A stretch of DNA of 64,000 bases from Bolinopsis microptera. Taxonomy: Eukaryota > Ctenophora > Tentaculata > Lobata > Bolinopsidae. A program made the translations under genes and the position numbers. The DNA lies in the NCBI RefSeq assembly GCF_026151205.1, contig NC_087081.1, positions 14,623,340 to 14,687,339 of the forward strand, given 5' to 3'. Below, in pieces: positions 21,345 to 30,658 of this stretch. Position 1 is the first letter of the stretch, and every line of letters starts with the position of its first letter. The notes under the pieces are model-generated. The model searched no databases. It was given only the letters and a program-made list of their open reading frames with translations, and was not told the origin of the DNA.

Positions 21345-24309
21345 CTAGAAGAGAGCGTATATAGCTGCGATGAGGGGCAGGAGTAGAGCTGTCATGCTCA
21401 CTGCACTGTTCACTTCAGTGCTCGTTTCCGCGCACTTTTTATCGGTCTTTTCTTGTGCAACTGAACAGGGTCCACATCCTGCGTTTGCTGCGGTGAAATC
21501 TGCCTCTAAATCTGCCGCTGTACCGGGCCTAGAAGTAAATTTATTTTTAAATTACAAGCTATTACGTACAAGCATTTCAAATTTTACACACAAAAAGTGA
21601 CCATGCCATGACTTATACCTGTAAAGTTACTTGCTCCTTTATAAACTTACTTGTTGCACACGTGTTCTGTCATGCTCGCCTTACTCTTGCAGGTGGTCAT
21701 CGCAGCATTTGCCACAAACTCGTCAGTTTTCCACTCGTAATTGGCACACTCGAAGTCGTCAGCCGCTACCTTTTCCACGTTACAGCTTGCAGTGGCACAT
21801 TCTTCACACCCTTCTGCACCATCGCATTCACCACAACCGTACGCGTACGAAGTAATTCCTGCTGCGTATGTAAATTCCGGCCTGAAATTAAACATTGATA
21901 ATATCGGCTTCATTGTAACATAATTAAATTATTAAGATTTTAAAGAATTCGATAATTCACTTATTGATAAAGCGCTCTCAAATCATGAATATGATTTCAT
22001 ATTATTTCATTAAGGGGAGATACACCAAAAACGTTTTTGCTCCGAACATCGATTTTAATTTATATTATGGTTAAATAGACAAACAGAATAAAATTGCACA
22101 CCTTCAAAATTTTCTAAAAATATTCCCTCATCGAGAAAAAAAAAATTTTTCTTTTTCGAAAATTTTTAAAATTTTGAGAAGTCTGTCACTGTAATACCGA
22201 TAGTTCGGCCATTTTAAAAGTTTTTTGGTTGATTTTTTTACTGAACATTACTTACAATCCGTACAAGAAGCCATTGAAAGGATTATATAATTAAACAATA
22301 AATGACGAAGTCACAGACCAAACAAGGTCGAAAAAATAAAAATTGAAATTTTTCCCACTTCTAAAGTTGTACATTTCACCAATCACCCGGGTCAGCAGAT
22401 ATCGCTTCAAAAATTCTTGTGAGTGTAGCTGATGATCATATCAAACTTGTTGGAGTAGGATTTCTCTCAGATTTGAGTTTTAAGCTATGCAATGTGGCCT
22501 CAAACGACTTTTTTTGAAAATAATTTTTACAGAATCGTAATCAGCTTGGTAAGACGAATCTTTTAGTACCAAATAGGTGCTTTTAGAAGACAAATTGTCT
22601 TGAATAATTTTCTAGCTCGAACACAAGGGTCCCCCCTTGTATAAATTTTGTACAAATTGTACACATTTTTTTACAAATTTTGTGTCTTTAAATATTATAA
22701 ATGTCGTACTAAAAGATTCGTCTTACCAAGCTGATTACGATTCTGTAAAATTATTTCAAAAAAACTGATACTTTTTGGTGGTGATTGGTGAAATGTACAA
22801 CTTTAGAAGTGGGAAAAATTTCAATTTTTATTTTTTCGACCTTGTTTGGTCTGTAACTTCGTCATTTATTGTTTAATTATATAATCCTTTCAATGGCTTC
22901 TTGTACGGATTGTAAGTAATGTTCAGTAAAAAAATCAGCCAAAAAACTTTTTAAATGGCCGAACTATCGGTATTACAGTGACAGACTTCTCAAAATTTTA
23001 AAAATTTTCGAAAAAGAAAAATTTTTTTTTTCTCGATGAGGGAATATTTTTAGAAAATTTTGAAGGTGTGCAATCTTATTCTTTTTGTCTATTTAACTAT
23101 AATATAAAATAAAATCGATGTTCGGAGCAAAAACGTTTTTGGTGTATCTCCCCTTAAATCCTTATTAACACAAAAAGAGAAAAGAGTAGTTTGTCTCAAA
23201 CTTGCGAATATAATCAGTTTGCATGTTATGTGCATGTTGGCTACGTACCCCTTGCATTTTGTAGCAGCAGCATCATCTCCCGCACACAACTTATCTTCGA
23301 CCTTATCACCAACAGTTTGGAAGCACTTGATGGCTGAAAAGTTAACTTGTATGAAGGAGTATTACACCATTTTATATGTTATAGATATTTTGGTAACCTT
23401 TTTTTGCTCTTATGAGTGGGTCAATCATTTATTTTGAATTGTAGTTGACGAAGTGAGAGTCTCCACAATATCTATATTTTGGTCAAATATAGATATTTGA
23501 CCAAAACCCATAATCATGGGTAGAGTGGACCGCTGCCAGTGTCTCTCTTTTCCAAACAAAAGGAAATGATATTAATTTGATTGACCGTTCTCAAATGCAA
23601 ATTGATATCGAGAATGAAATTGGTCGCTCGCGTTTCCCATTCAATAAGCTTTATTACAATCCGTAAGCCGTGAATATGCAAATTTCCTAAAAAAAACGAA
23701 ATTTTATGATGAAATCAATATTTTTCAACGGGTCATAAATTTACTTCTGAATATCGAAAATTAAAAAACTGGTCTGTAGACAATCGTTCGAACTTTTTCT
23801 TGGTTTCAGAATTTTGTGTTGATCTTAGATCAACACAAAATTCTGAAACCAAGATCAACTTGATCTACTTCACAACCCATAATTTAGGCCGTTATTTAAA
23901 GGGTCGATTCCAAACTTGGTAGATTTATGATCTAGTATAGTAAGAAACTATAGCTTTTTAAAAATTTCTGTTTCCCCCCTAACTGATAAAAAAAAATTTA
24001 CTCGAGCGGACTCATCCCGGAATTCAGGGGATACAGCTGAAGCTGAAGGCTTAAAGTCAAATATTTTCTCTTTCGTCGGGATTTTAGACTGAATTGAAGT
24101 TTAAAGGATTACCTCTCGAATGATCAAGACTGCATAGTAATTGTAACTTAACCCTCAGAAGTCAAGTAATGATTCTAAAAGCTTGGGTAAGCTAAAATTT
24201 CACGCAAAATTGTCGACGCGCCAACAATTATGACACCCTGCTGTAGCTTACCATCACAGTTGACGAATGCAAGCATCCCGATGAGGGCGAGGAAAGTGAA
24301 CAGCTTCAT
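21345..24309 (-). CDS. Secreted cysteine-rich GPI-anchored protein (four exons)
   Basis: Exons read on the minus strand: 24309-24252, 23333-23249, 21881-21651 and 21528-21345, 558 nt, 185 residues. Donors are G|GTAAGC, GG|GTACGT and AA|GTAAGT; acceptors are TTTTCAG, TTTCAG and CTTCTAG. Phases agree at every junction and the stop is TAG. The N-terminus MKLFTFLALIGMLAFVNC is a signal peptide. The mature part has 14 cysteines, beginning AIKCFQTVGDKV and including HVCN and GCGPC. The C-terminus has small residues (NSAVS), then a hydrophobic tail MTALLLPLIAAIYALF, the classic GPI-attachment layout. The beginning and the CN motif recall Ly6/uPAR three-finger proteins, but the cysteine number is higher, so the fold is uncertain. 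Surface receptor or ligand role is inferred. All coding joins are clean, so the gene appears functional despite being full of transposons. Confidence 0.85.
22014..23153. mobile_element. Foldback MITE with TTAA target duplication, in intron 2
   Basis: Two long inverted arms (22014 to about 22577 and about 22709 to 23153) meet around a short spacer. The termini GGGGAGATACACCAAAAACG match on both sides and are flanked by TTAA (22010-22013, 23154-23157), the target of Kolobok and piggyBac elements. The left arm has about 120 bp (22388-22510) that the right arm lacks. No coding capacity. It sits wholly in intron 2 of the GPI-protein gene, so the transcript would contain a very long hairpin that splicing must remove. 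Confidence 0.85.
23396..23475. repeat. Fragment related to the hairpin MITE at 38687-39047 and its flank
   Basis: gagtgggtcaatcat... gtgagagtctccac matches, in reverse orientation, the sequence from about 39110 down to 39040 next to the hairpin MITE. It is a solo piece of that repeat in intron 1. Confidence 0.55.
23799..23853. repeat. Perfect palindrome, 27-bp arms, 1-bp centre
   Basis: Left arm 23799-23825 (CTTGGTTTCAGAATTTTG on) and right arm 23827-23853 are exact reverse complements around T23826. It lies in intron 1 of the GPI-protein gene. Confidence 0.9.
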
Positions 24310-24447
24310 GTTTAGGAACTTAGCTAAAATAGAATGTGTTACATCCAGCAAATATATTTGTACAAAATAGGTTTTGAACCATGCCGGCTCGATGAAACAA
24401 AACATTTGTCAATGACATGATTGTTATGAGGGTTTTATGGGGTCTGA

Positions 24448-24454
24448 TATATAT
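24448..24454 (-). promoter_or_regulatory. Possible TATA box of the GPI-protein gene
   Basis: TATATAT on the minus strand about 140 bp before the ATG at 24309, leaving room for a short 5' UTR. It lies only 17 bp from the edge of the TIR element at 24471-25869, so transposon sequence starts immediately upstream of the putative core promoter. Position-based inference only. Confidence 0.3.
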
Positions 24455-24470
24455 GAGGTTTTAGAAATTA

Positions 24471-25869
24471 CAGTGGGGTGACATATGTTTTCGTCACTTC
24501 TGAATGCGCGCATTTTAGCGCGCGAGTTTGCGTGCACGTCACATGATATTGTTAGCAGTGAGTGTAATCACGAGTCTGGAGAATTTGTCTAGTACAAGGC
24601 CCAGACCCTTTGGCGTATCTGTAGTAAATTTTGTGGCGATGTAATATCTATGACACCACTAAAAATTGAGGAATAGGGAAGTGTTCACAATATCCAACTT
24701 AGCATGGTAAACTTATGCTATCTCTGGCTGAAGATTAACAACTCTAACAGTATTTATTTTAATCAACTGAGAAACATTTGGTCTTGTTTGAGAAACTGCT
24801 TTGCAACAAACTTGCTTATAAGAAGAAGCAGAATTACAACGATATTATAAATTTTTATCGGTGTAAATTATCATTTTTAATTAGGAAATTAATTTTATTG
24901 TGTATTAGAGGATCAAGAAATACCTCAAACAAAACTTACGAATTATCTAACATGGATGATTTAGAATTTAACTCTTTCGAATCGAAAGTCAACTAATTTT
25001 TTCAGTCCCATGGACTGGGTTTTATTTTTGCAATGATGATGTTCATAATATATAACCTGTAATACTATTCTGTATATATCTAATTTCGTTTTCCAAAAAA
25101 AAGTCTTGTTACCTTATCAATTTTATCGAAATCGAACGATGCAGTACAAAGATATTCCGTTTTAAAATTCATGGTAATATTGAAGTAGAGAAAAGTTCGT
25201 CGCTTGCTATTAAAACATGTGCTCCTTCATAAATAGTATCATTATCGTGATCAAACCCCTTATTTATGGGTCTGCCAGTCTCTTCTGAAGCACGAATGAA
25301 CTTAATTTCTACTGTCCGAGAAAAGTTCAGAATTTTCTCTAAACACCCATTTTTTCCATCCACCATTTTGAAAAAATATAAAGTGGAAGGTTACGAATGG
25401 ACGTTTTTGCAGAAAAACGTGGATTTTGGGGATTGCGGTAGGTGGGTCAAATATATGTCGTGTTCCTTGCTTCCGTTCGTTACTATGCAACGAAAAAACC
25501 GCGCGCGCAGAAATTTAATCACTTATGAATTGTACTTCCTACAGACTATGGCTCTATGGGTCTACTTGGACTCTCGTGACGTCACGTTAATGCCATTTAA
25601 TCACCACGCAACATAGTTAAATCTTTCCGCAAATTACACGCCACGTTACGTTTACATTCTTTTCAATTTAAATTATCAAACTTTTCACCGTAATTTAATG
25701 AAGTACAAGTTGTTAATCATTCTCTAAACACCCATTTTTTCCAACACCCATTTTTGAATTTTGTAAATCGGTGGTCCGGAAGTGGAGTTATGGTTTAATT
25801 AAAATTGTTAGTTTAACGCTGTTTGTATTGTCATTATCAGAAGTGACGAAAACATATGTCACCCCACTG
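24471..25869. mobile_element. TIR element with CAGTGGGGTGACATATG ends
   Basis: The left end CAGTGGGGTGACATATGT (24471 on) and the complementary right end (to 25869) match for about 33 bp. CAGTGG..CCACTG termini are usual for hAT elements. An 8-bp duplication is not clean (agaaatta against cagaaaat). The interior holds a 3' fragment of the RLE retrotransposon (24770-25104) and no transposase. A clean minus-strand frame (25366-25169) and a plus-strand frame (25266-25616) were seen but not recognised. Confidence 0.65.
24770..25104 (+). pseudogene. 3' fragment of an RLE-type retrotransposon
   Basis: Encodes FEKLLCNKLAYKKKQNYND... RGSRNTSNKTYELSNMD to the stop at 24994, then a 3' UTR (gcaatgatgatgttcataatatataacc..) and a short A-run. 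It is nearly identical to 38138-38460, the C-terminus and tail of the fuller copy. It is nested in the TIR element. Confidence 0.75.
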
Positions 25870-26090
25870 CAGAAAATGTTGGTATCAAGGGTAATTTAAT
25901 CTGCAAACGTAAGTAAAATCAAAAAGGCGAAAATGACACTTGGGTGTACCGGGACGATTATGCAAGCGATTTGCGCGCGAAACTATCACGCGTCACGTTA
26001 TAGGTCACGCGTCACGTCACGTTTAGCCAGGACTAAATACTTCATCATGTAACGCATCATGTACAGTCTACAGATTCTATGGAGCAGCTC
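25870..26090. other. Spacer with no gene
   Basis: Short region with a cacgcgtcacgtta-type repeated phrase (25988-26025). Nothing else seen. Confidence 0.4.
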
Positions 26091-26869
26091 TTGAAGAATC
26101 ATCCAGTACTAATACCAATAGTGGGGAATGGTTTGCCTTTTACGCCGATCGAAGAAGTAGAAGAATCATTGTTTTATAATTTATTAAATATAGATGAGAC
26201 AATGGTATTTAGGGCGGCGAAAATGGGTCTGCTGATTCATCACCAGGAAAGAAACTAAAAGAGGAAATAGCTAAGTTTGCAAGGTTGATCTCTTCAAAAC
26301 CGTATAAACTGATATGATCGACTCCTACAGTAGACTCATTCCGCTTAACAAGTGCCAAGGAGTGAGCTGAGGCCAATAGGGATACGGGGAACTTTTAGAT
26401 GAATAGTGGACACTGGACATTGGACAATTGCTTGAGTTGGGAATTGAAACTTTTGACGCATAAGAATTTTAAAGACAAAGGAAAGAAACTGAGAGATGAG
26501 ATTGCTAAGTTTGCAAGGTTGATCGCATCAAAACGGTATAATCCTAATCTGTTGGACTCTTACGTTAACAGTAGACTCATACCGCTTAAAGTTAACAAGT
26601 GCCCAGGGGTGAGGCCAATAGGAATTGGGGAAACCTTTAGTCTTAGACGAATAGTGGGAAAATGTTTGAGTTGGGAATTGAAAACAGCCATCCAAGTTGC
26701 TGCTGGACCACTGCAGGTTTGTACAAGACTAAAAAGTGGATCGGAAACTGCAGTGCACAGTGCTCTACATGCAAAATCTACGGAAACGGTGATTTTAATT
26801 TTTAGTTGATGCCAGTGCAAGTGACGCTTTCAATTCCGTTAACAGATAGGCTCTTTACACAACGTGAGA

Positions 26870-27262
26870 GTCAGTCCCACTAAATCCCGCTCTCCCAAAT
26901 TTTTCAAAAATTCTTTTGAAAAGGCACTGAGAGCATGAAAGTAATCGTTTCGGTGTATTTTGGACGCTGATTCCGAATCACTCCCCATGACATAGGGTAA
27001 AACTAAAAATGCTTCCCTGGAGAGTTATGGACAAAAACTGTTTTGGTCACGTGACAAACACGAATTCGATTGTTTAGGGCTCGGGTTGGGGTTAGGGTTG
27101 TGGTTTATACGGTTATGGAAAGCTTCGGGGTTATGGTTAGACTTAGGGTTCCGGTTAGGGTTGGGATTAGAGCTTATGTAAAACCGTTTTGTTCGGCTGC
27201 AAAACCATAAAAACCAAAGTCACGTTATTATTTTTGGGCGAGCGAATTAGTAAAAGCCTGCG
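26870..27262. mobile_element. MITE with TACTAAATCGCTCGCCCAAA-type ends and a telomere-like core
   Basis: The left end cccactaaatcccgctctcccaaa is the imperfect complement of the right end tttgggcgagcgaattagta. The centre (27068-27170) is a degenerate TTAGGG-like array (gggttggggttagggttg). A second copy lies at 42111-42540 in reverse orientation, and a fragment at 39412-39520. It is inserted in the RLE retroelement copy. Confidence 0.7.
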
Positions 27263-28008
27263 AGAGTACTATGCCCGGATTTAAGCATGATTGCAATCAA
27301 TATTTATTGGAAACTGGTACAACTCACGGTGAAGTCTAGCAATGTGGCTCTTTGTCATAGCAACTCTACCAATACTATAGAAATTAGAGGATCATGAAAA
27401 AGTGGCACAAGTATGGCTTAAGCAGATAATGCCACAGGGGTGGGTACTCTTCACCTACTTTTAGGATGGTGGAACTGGAAAAATATCATTGTAGAAGGAC
27501 CTTAAGTATGGCTACTTCGTGAACCAAGAAAAGTCTTGCTTAGCCTTAATCTTAAAAAATCCTGAACATTTACATTCAGCGCAGGAAATCTTTGCCGACT
27601 GCAATATAGATATCAGGATAGACGGTCAAATGCAATTGTGCTGGGGAGTGGGGACTGAATTCGAGGATGCCAATATTAACAACCTTGTAGTTGAGTGGAG
27701 TGATATGTTTAAAAAACTAGTTGAGTTTGCCAAATCACAGCCTCAGGCAGCCTACGCTTGTTTTACGCACGGTGTCCGCCACAAATTTACATATTTTATG
27801 AGGACACTATATATCAGCTCTTATATGGGCCCTCTTGACAAAATAATCACTCATGAGCTTATTCCAACTATATTTGGTTGTCCAGTATCTTCTATACGCC
27901 GAGAGCTTATGTCATTACCATTAAACTTAAAGAACGGAGTTATGGAAATGCCACAGTTAGAGTATTTAGCAAAAAGAGAACAAGCTGCATCGCTTTCGGT
28001 TACGTGGA

Positions 28009-28318
28009 CAGTGGCGTAACGTTGCCTGTTGAAGCCCCCTCGCCGAAAATGCGCACGCCACCCCTGTTGGCACCCCCTCCCCTTTTGGCGCCCCTCCCTA
28101 AAATTGAACAAATTAGGTGATTTTAGAGCACACCGGTAAAATCTTTAAAAAAGTGTGTTTCTAGAGCAAAACGCGCAGTTTTGCTAGTAGTAGTATACCT
28201 CAGTTAAGTTTTTCAAAATTGTCCCACATTCAAACGACGATTTTGCAGTTTTGCGCCCCCTAAGATGGCCCCCCCCCCCCGCACAGCGGGGTCAGCGGGA
28301 CCCTTCGTTACACCACTG
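28009..28318. mobile_element. hAT-type MITE with perfect 8-bp target duplication
   Basis: The ends CAGTGGCGTAACG and CGTTACACCACTG are inverted and flanked by an exact TACGTGGA (28001-28008 and 28319-28326). These are textbook hAT features. Removing it restores the reading of the host RT copy across the site. GC-rich, no coding capacity; includes a C-run at about 28270-28280. Confidence 0.9.
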
Positions 28319-28539
28319 TACGTGGAGACCGGTAAATGCCATGAAAGGTTAATCTCTCGCCACAACCTACAAAGAATCAACAGATGCGCTTCAAGTTCAA
28401 ATAATACTAAAACACCGTGTTTCTGATTATCAAGAACAACAACAGCACATTTTAGAAAAGGTTAATAAAAAGACTGCAAGGGTTTTAATGCAGTTTGTCG
28501 GTAAAATATTTGCTTAAAATCCGCACATGAACAATAAAC

Positions 28540-28960
28540 AATTCTGCGCGAGGAAACATCTTGCTTTAAGTTTAAAATTATTTCGTTTCTCCTTCATAAA
28601 TATATGTAAAAGTTTTGTTATAAGAGTTTCGTTAATACAAAAATGCGTGCGTTTCTGCGCGTCAAAAAGGTTTCGATTCTTTTAAAAGAGTTTCGATTCT
28701 CTTAAAAGAGTTTCGATTATATTTCTTTTAAATGCGCGCGACAAATTGCTGCGAGTCAAAACAGTTTCGTTTCTCCAAAAAGAGTTTCGATATTACAAAA
28801 ATGCGCGCAACAACTTGCTGCGAGTCAAAACAGTTTCGATTCTTCTAAAAGAGTTTCGATATTAAAAACGCGCACTGCACGACAAGTTGTTGGGAGTCCA
28901 AACAGTTTCGATTCTTTAAATCGTTTCAATTCTATAATTCGAATGCAAGACAATTTAGCT
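28540..28960. repeat. Tandem repeat of ~80 bp containing CAGTTTCGATTCT
   Basis: About four to five degenerate units with aaaagagtttcgat, aatgcgcgc, ttgctgcgagtcaaaacagtttcgat. No gene. Confidence 0.75.
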
Positions 28961-28989
28961 ATCATTTAAAAAACTACGCATCTGCACGG

Positions 28990-29245
28990 TAATGTTTTAA
29001 AATATTTGGTTTATGAAGAAGCTCTTATCTATTTTTAATTAGGAAATTGATTTTATTGTTCAGAAGAGGATCAAGAAAGACCTCTAGATAGACCATCAGT
29101 ATTATAGTAATAGTATCAAATATCAAATAAAACTAACGAATTATCTACTATGGGTGATTCAGAATCTAACTCTTTCGAATGGAAAGTTAATCAATATTCT
29201 CAGCCTGAGCCAGTCACCTGAGCCAGTCGCTAAAGAGGCTTTAGA
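28990..29245 (+). pseudogene. 3' end fragment of an RLE-type retrotransposon
   Basis: Matches the C-terminus and stop region seen at 38220-38350 (tttttaattaggaaattgattttattg... actaacgaattatctactatggg... tctttcgaatggaaagttaa), with small insertions. It has no complete frame. Confidence 0.6.
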
Positions 29246-29660
29246 TCAAGACATGGAAGGATATGAAGCTATGGAAGCACAGTTTCATTTCGGATTCAAA
29301 GAGGACTCCTCTAATGAAAGCTTGCCTTGATTTTCAATTGATTAATATATAATTATAAATAGGTTTGAACATGGTTATATTTTATTTCTGTTTTTATCTT
29401 AAGGGAAGCTAGTTTATAGTTTATTCATCATCAGATCTATTTTACGGTTATTGTATATGAGTATACCCGTGTTTTCTATTATTTACTAGATAGAGGTAAA
29501 ACAACTAGATAATAAGGATAAAATGCGCTCCTATAAAATGAGTAAAATAGTAATACAAAGTATAATAGTAATATAATTATAAATTATAAGTAAAGGCATC
29601 AATCGTCTGCAGGACGGCTCTCATAAATGATGAGGCAATTAATCGTCTGGACTCCTTTTT
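29246..29660. other. Spacer, downstream flank of the two-exon gene
   Basis: AT-rich non-coding sequence. The phrase aatcgtctgcaggac / aatcgtctggact is doubled at 29600 and 29640. Confidence 0.4.
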
Positions 29661-29663
29661 CTG

Positions 29664-30474
29664 CTATCCCTCGAGATAGTAGAACTGCTTCGCCGTCAGG
29701 TTGAATCCCTCCAGATTGCTTGCAAAGACCACATGGCAGAACAGCTGCCCATCCTGTTTGAAGTATAGTCGCGTTCTCAGCTTTGACTGTGCGATCCTCG
29801 CCAACTCCCAACACCCGATGAGGTGGTTAGCCTCCTCCTCACTCCACGAGCATACTTCAGTCATGGTGGTATATTTGAAGCATGTGCTGCATGCCTCAAA
29901 TGCGTACTCCCGGGCATTTATGAGTTTCTTGTAATGTCGCGAGAAGTGTTCCACCTGAAGAAATGTCTGGTTAAAGATGTTATAAGTTTATCTAGTGTGA
30001 ACAGCAATCATTATATATAATAAAATAGGTAATATCTAAGATTATCGTGAATAATAATGTAAATAATTAGTTAACGGCTAAATTTACCTTGACGTCTAAC
30101 TGCATGTCCTCCTTGATTGTCGTGTAGAGAGGATGAGAGGAGAAGAGGTTGAAGCGGAAAGTCCTCAGCCAGTAGCCAACCTCTTGTTTCACCTTGATTG
30201 TCTTGTAAAGACCCATCGTTCCATCCCGAACTACAATACGTAGGACTCTCACCAGACAACATTCATAGTTTTCTGAGCCATCATCAGGAGCAATTTCTTC
30301 GGCAGAGTGGTTACTCATCATGGGTGCTGTCGAGTCATTCGGGATAGTTCTCTTCTTGGTGTCGGATAGAGGGGTAGGTTTAATCCGATTCATTGCTGTA
30401 CGTACTGTTGAGACAAAGGTACGAAGAGCGCATTGTTCCACGGCAGAGAATTGAGTAGCATTTGTGATAGACAT
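29664..30474 (-). CDS. Unknown protein, two exons, next to the polymerase
   Basis: Exon 1 30474-30088 starts ATG (MSITNATQFSAVEQC) and ends AAG|GTAAAT. Exon 2 29954-29664 follows acceptor TTTCTTCAG and ends TAG. Phase 0 is kept and the joined protein has 225 residues. It is mostly hydrophilic, with GYWLRTFRFNLFSSHPLYTT before the junction and FEACSTCFKYTTMTE after it; no membrane helix or catalytic motif is recognised. It follows the polymerase gene in the same direction (about 185 bp after its stop). Linkage suggests that it belongs to the same mobile element, perhaps a structural or DNA-binding protein. Function unknown. Confidence 0.6.
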
Positions 30475-30529
30475 GATTGAACGAATAAAGTAACTGAACG
30501 TGAAGATGGTTCTAGAGAATAATATCATA

Positions 30530-30645
30530 AGTTCTCGTAAACAGATGCGAACAAAAATGAAATAATATAAGTTCCTGTGAACAGATGCGAACAAAAGTAA
30601 AATAATATAAGTTCCTGTGAACAGATGCGAACAAAAGTGAAGTTC
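30530..30645. repeat. 43-bp tandem repeat, about three copies
   Basis: Unit taagttcctgtgaacagatgcgaacaaaag with ataata spacer, just before the ATG of the two-exon gene on the minus strand. Its position would suit a promoter or origin-proximal iteron, but that is a guess. Confidence 0.75.
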
Positions 30646-30658
30646 CCTAAGAATAATT

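Larger units (their letters stand above)
26100..28500 (+). pseudogene. Decayed RLE-type retrotransposon reverse transcriptase
   Basis: Plus-strand RT pieces in order. About 26245-26405 and 26475-26645 are two tandem copies of the same ~170-bp coding block (KFARLIASKRYNPNLLDSY, CPGVRPIGIGE, RRIVGK). 26650-26809 gives the next RT part (AAGPLQVCTRLKSGSETAVH). 27519-28008 is an intact 160-codon stretch (NQEKSCLALILK... SQPQAAYACFTHG... MPQLEYLAKREQAASLS). 28327-28500 gives TYKESTDALQ... EKVNKKTARVLMQF. It is interrupted by two MITEs (26870-27262, 28009-28318). The same protein family appears at 35640-35990 and 37346-38350. RT function is known for the family; this copy is dead. Confidence 0.75.

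Noticed and set aside
25266-25616. 116-codon plus-strand frame and opposing 65-codon frame in the TIR element
   Set aside because: No family signature in either, overlapping on opposite strands, no splice or poly(A) context strong enough to call a gene.
27068-27170. True telomere or chromosome-fusion scar
   Set aside because: The TTAGGG-like tract is degenerate and lies inside a MITE that has a second copy at 42111-42540.
28540-28960. CRISPR-like array
   Set aside because: The units are degenerate ~80-bp tandem repeats without unique spacers, in an animal genome.
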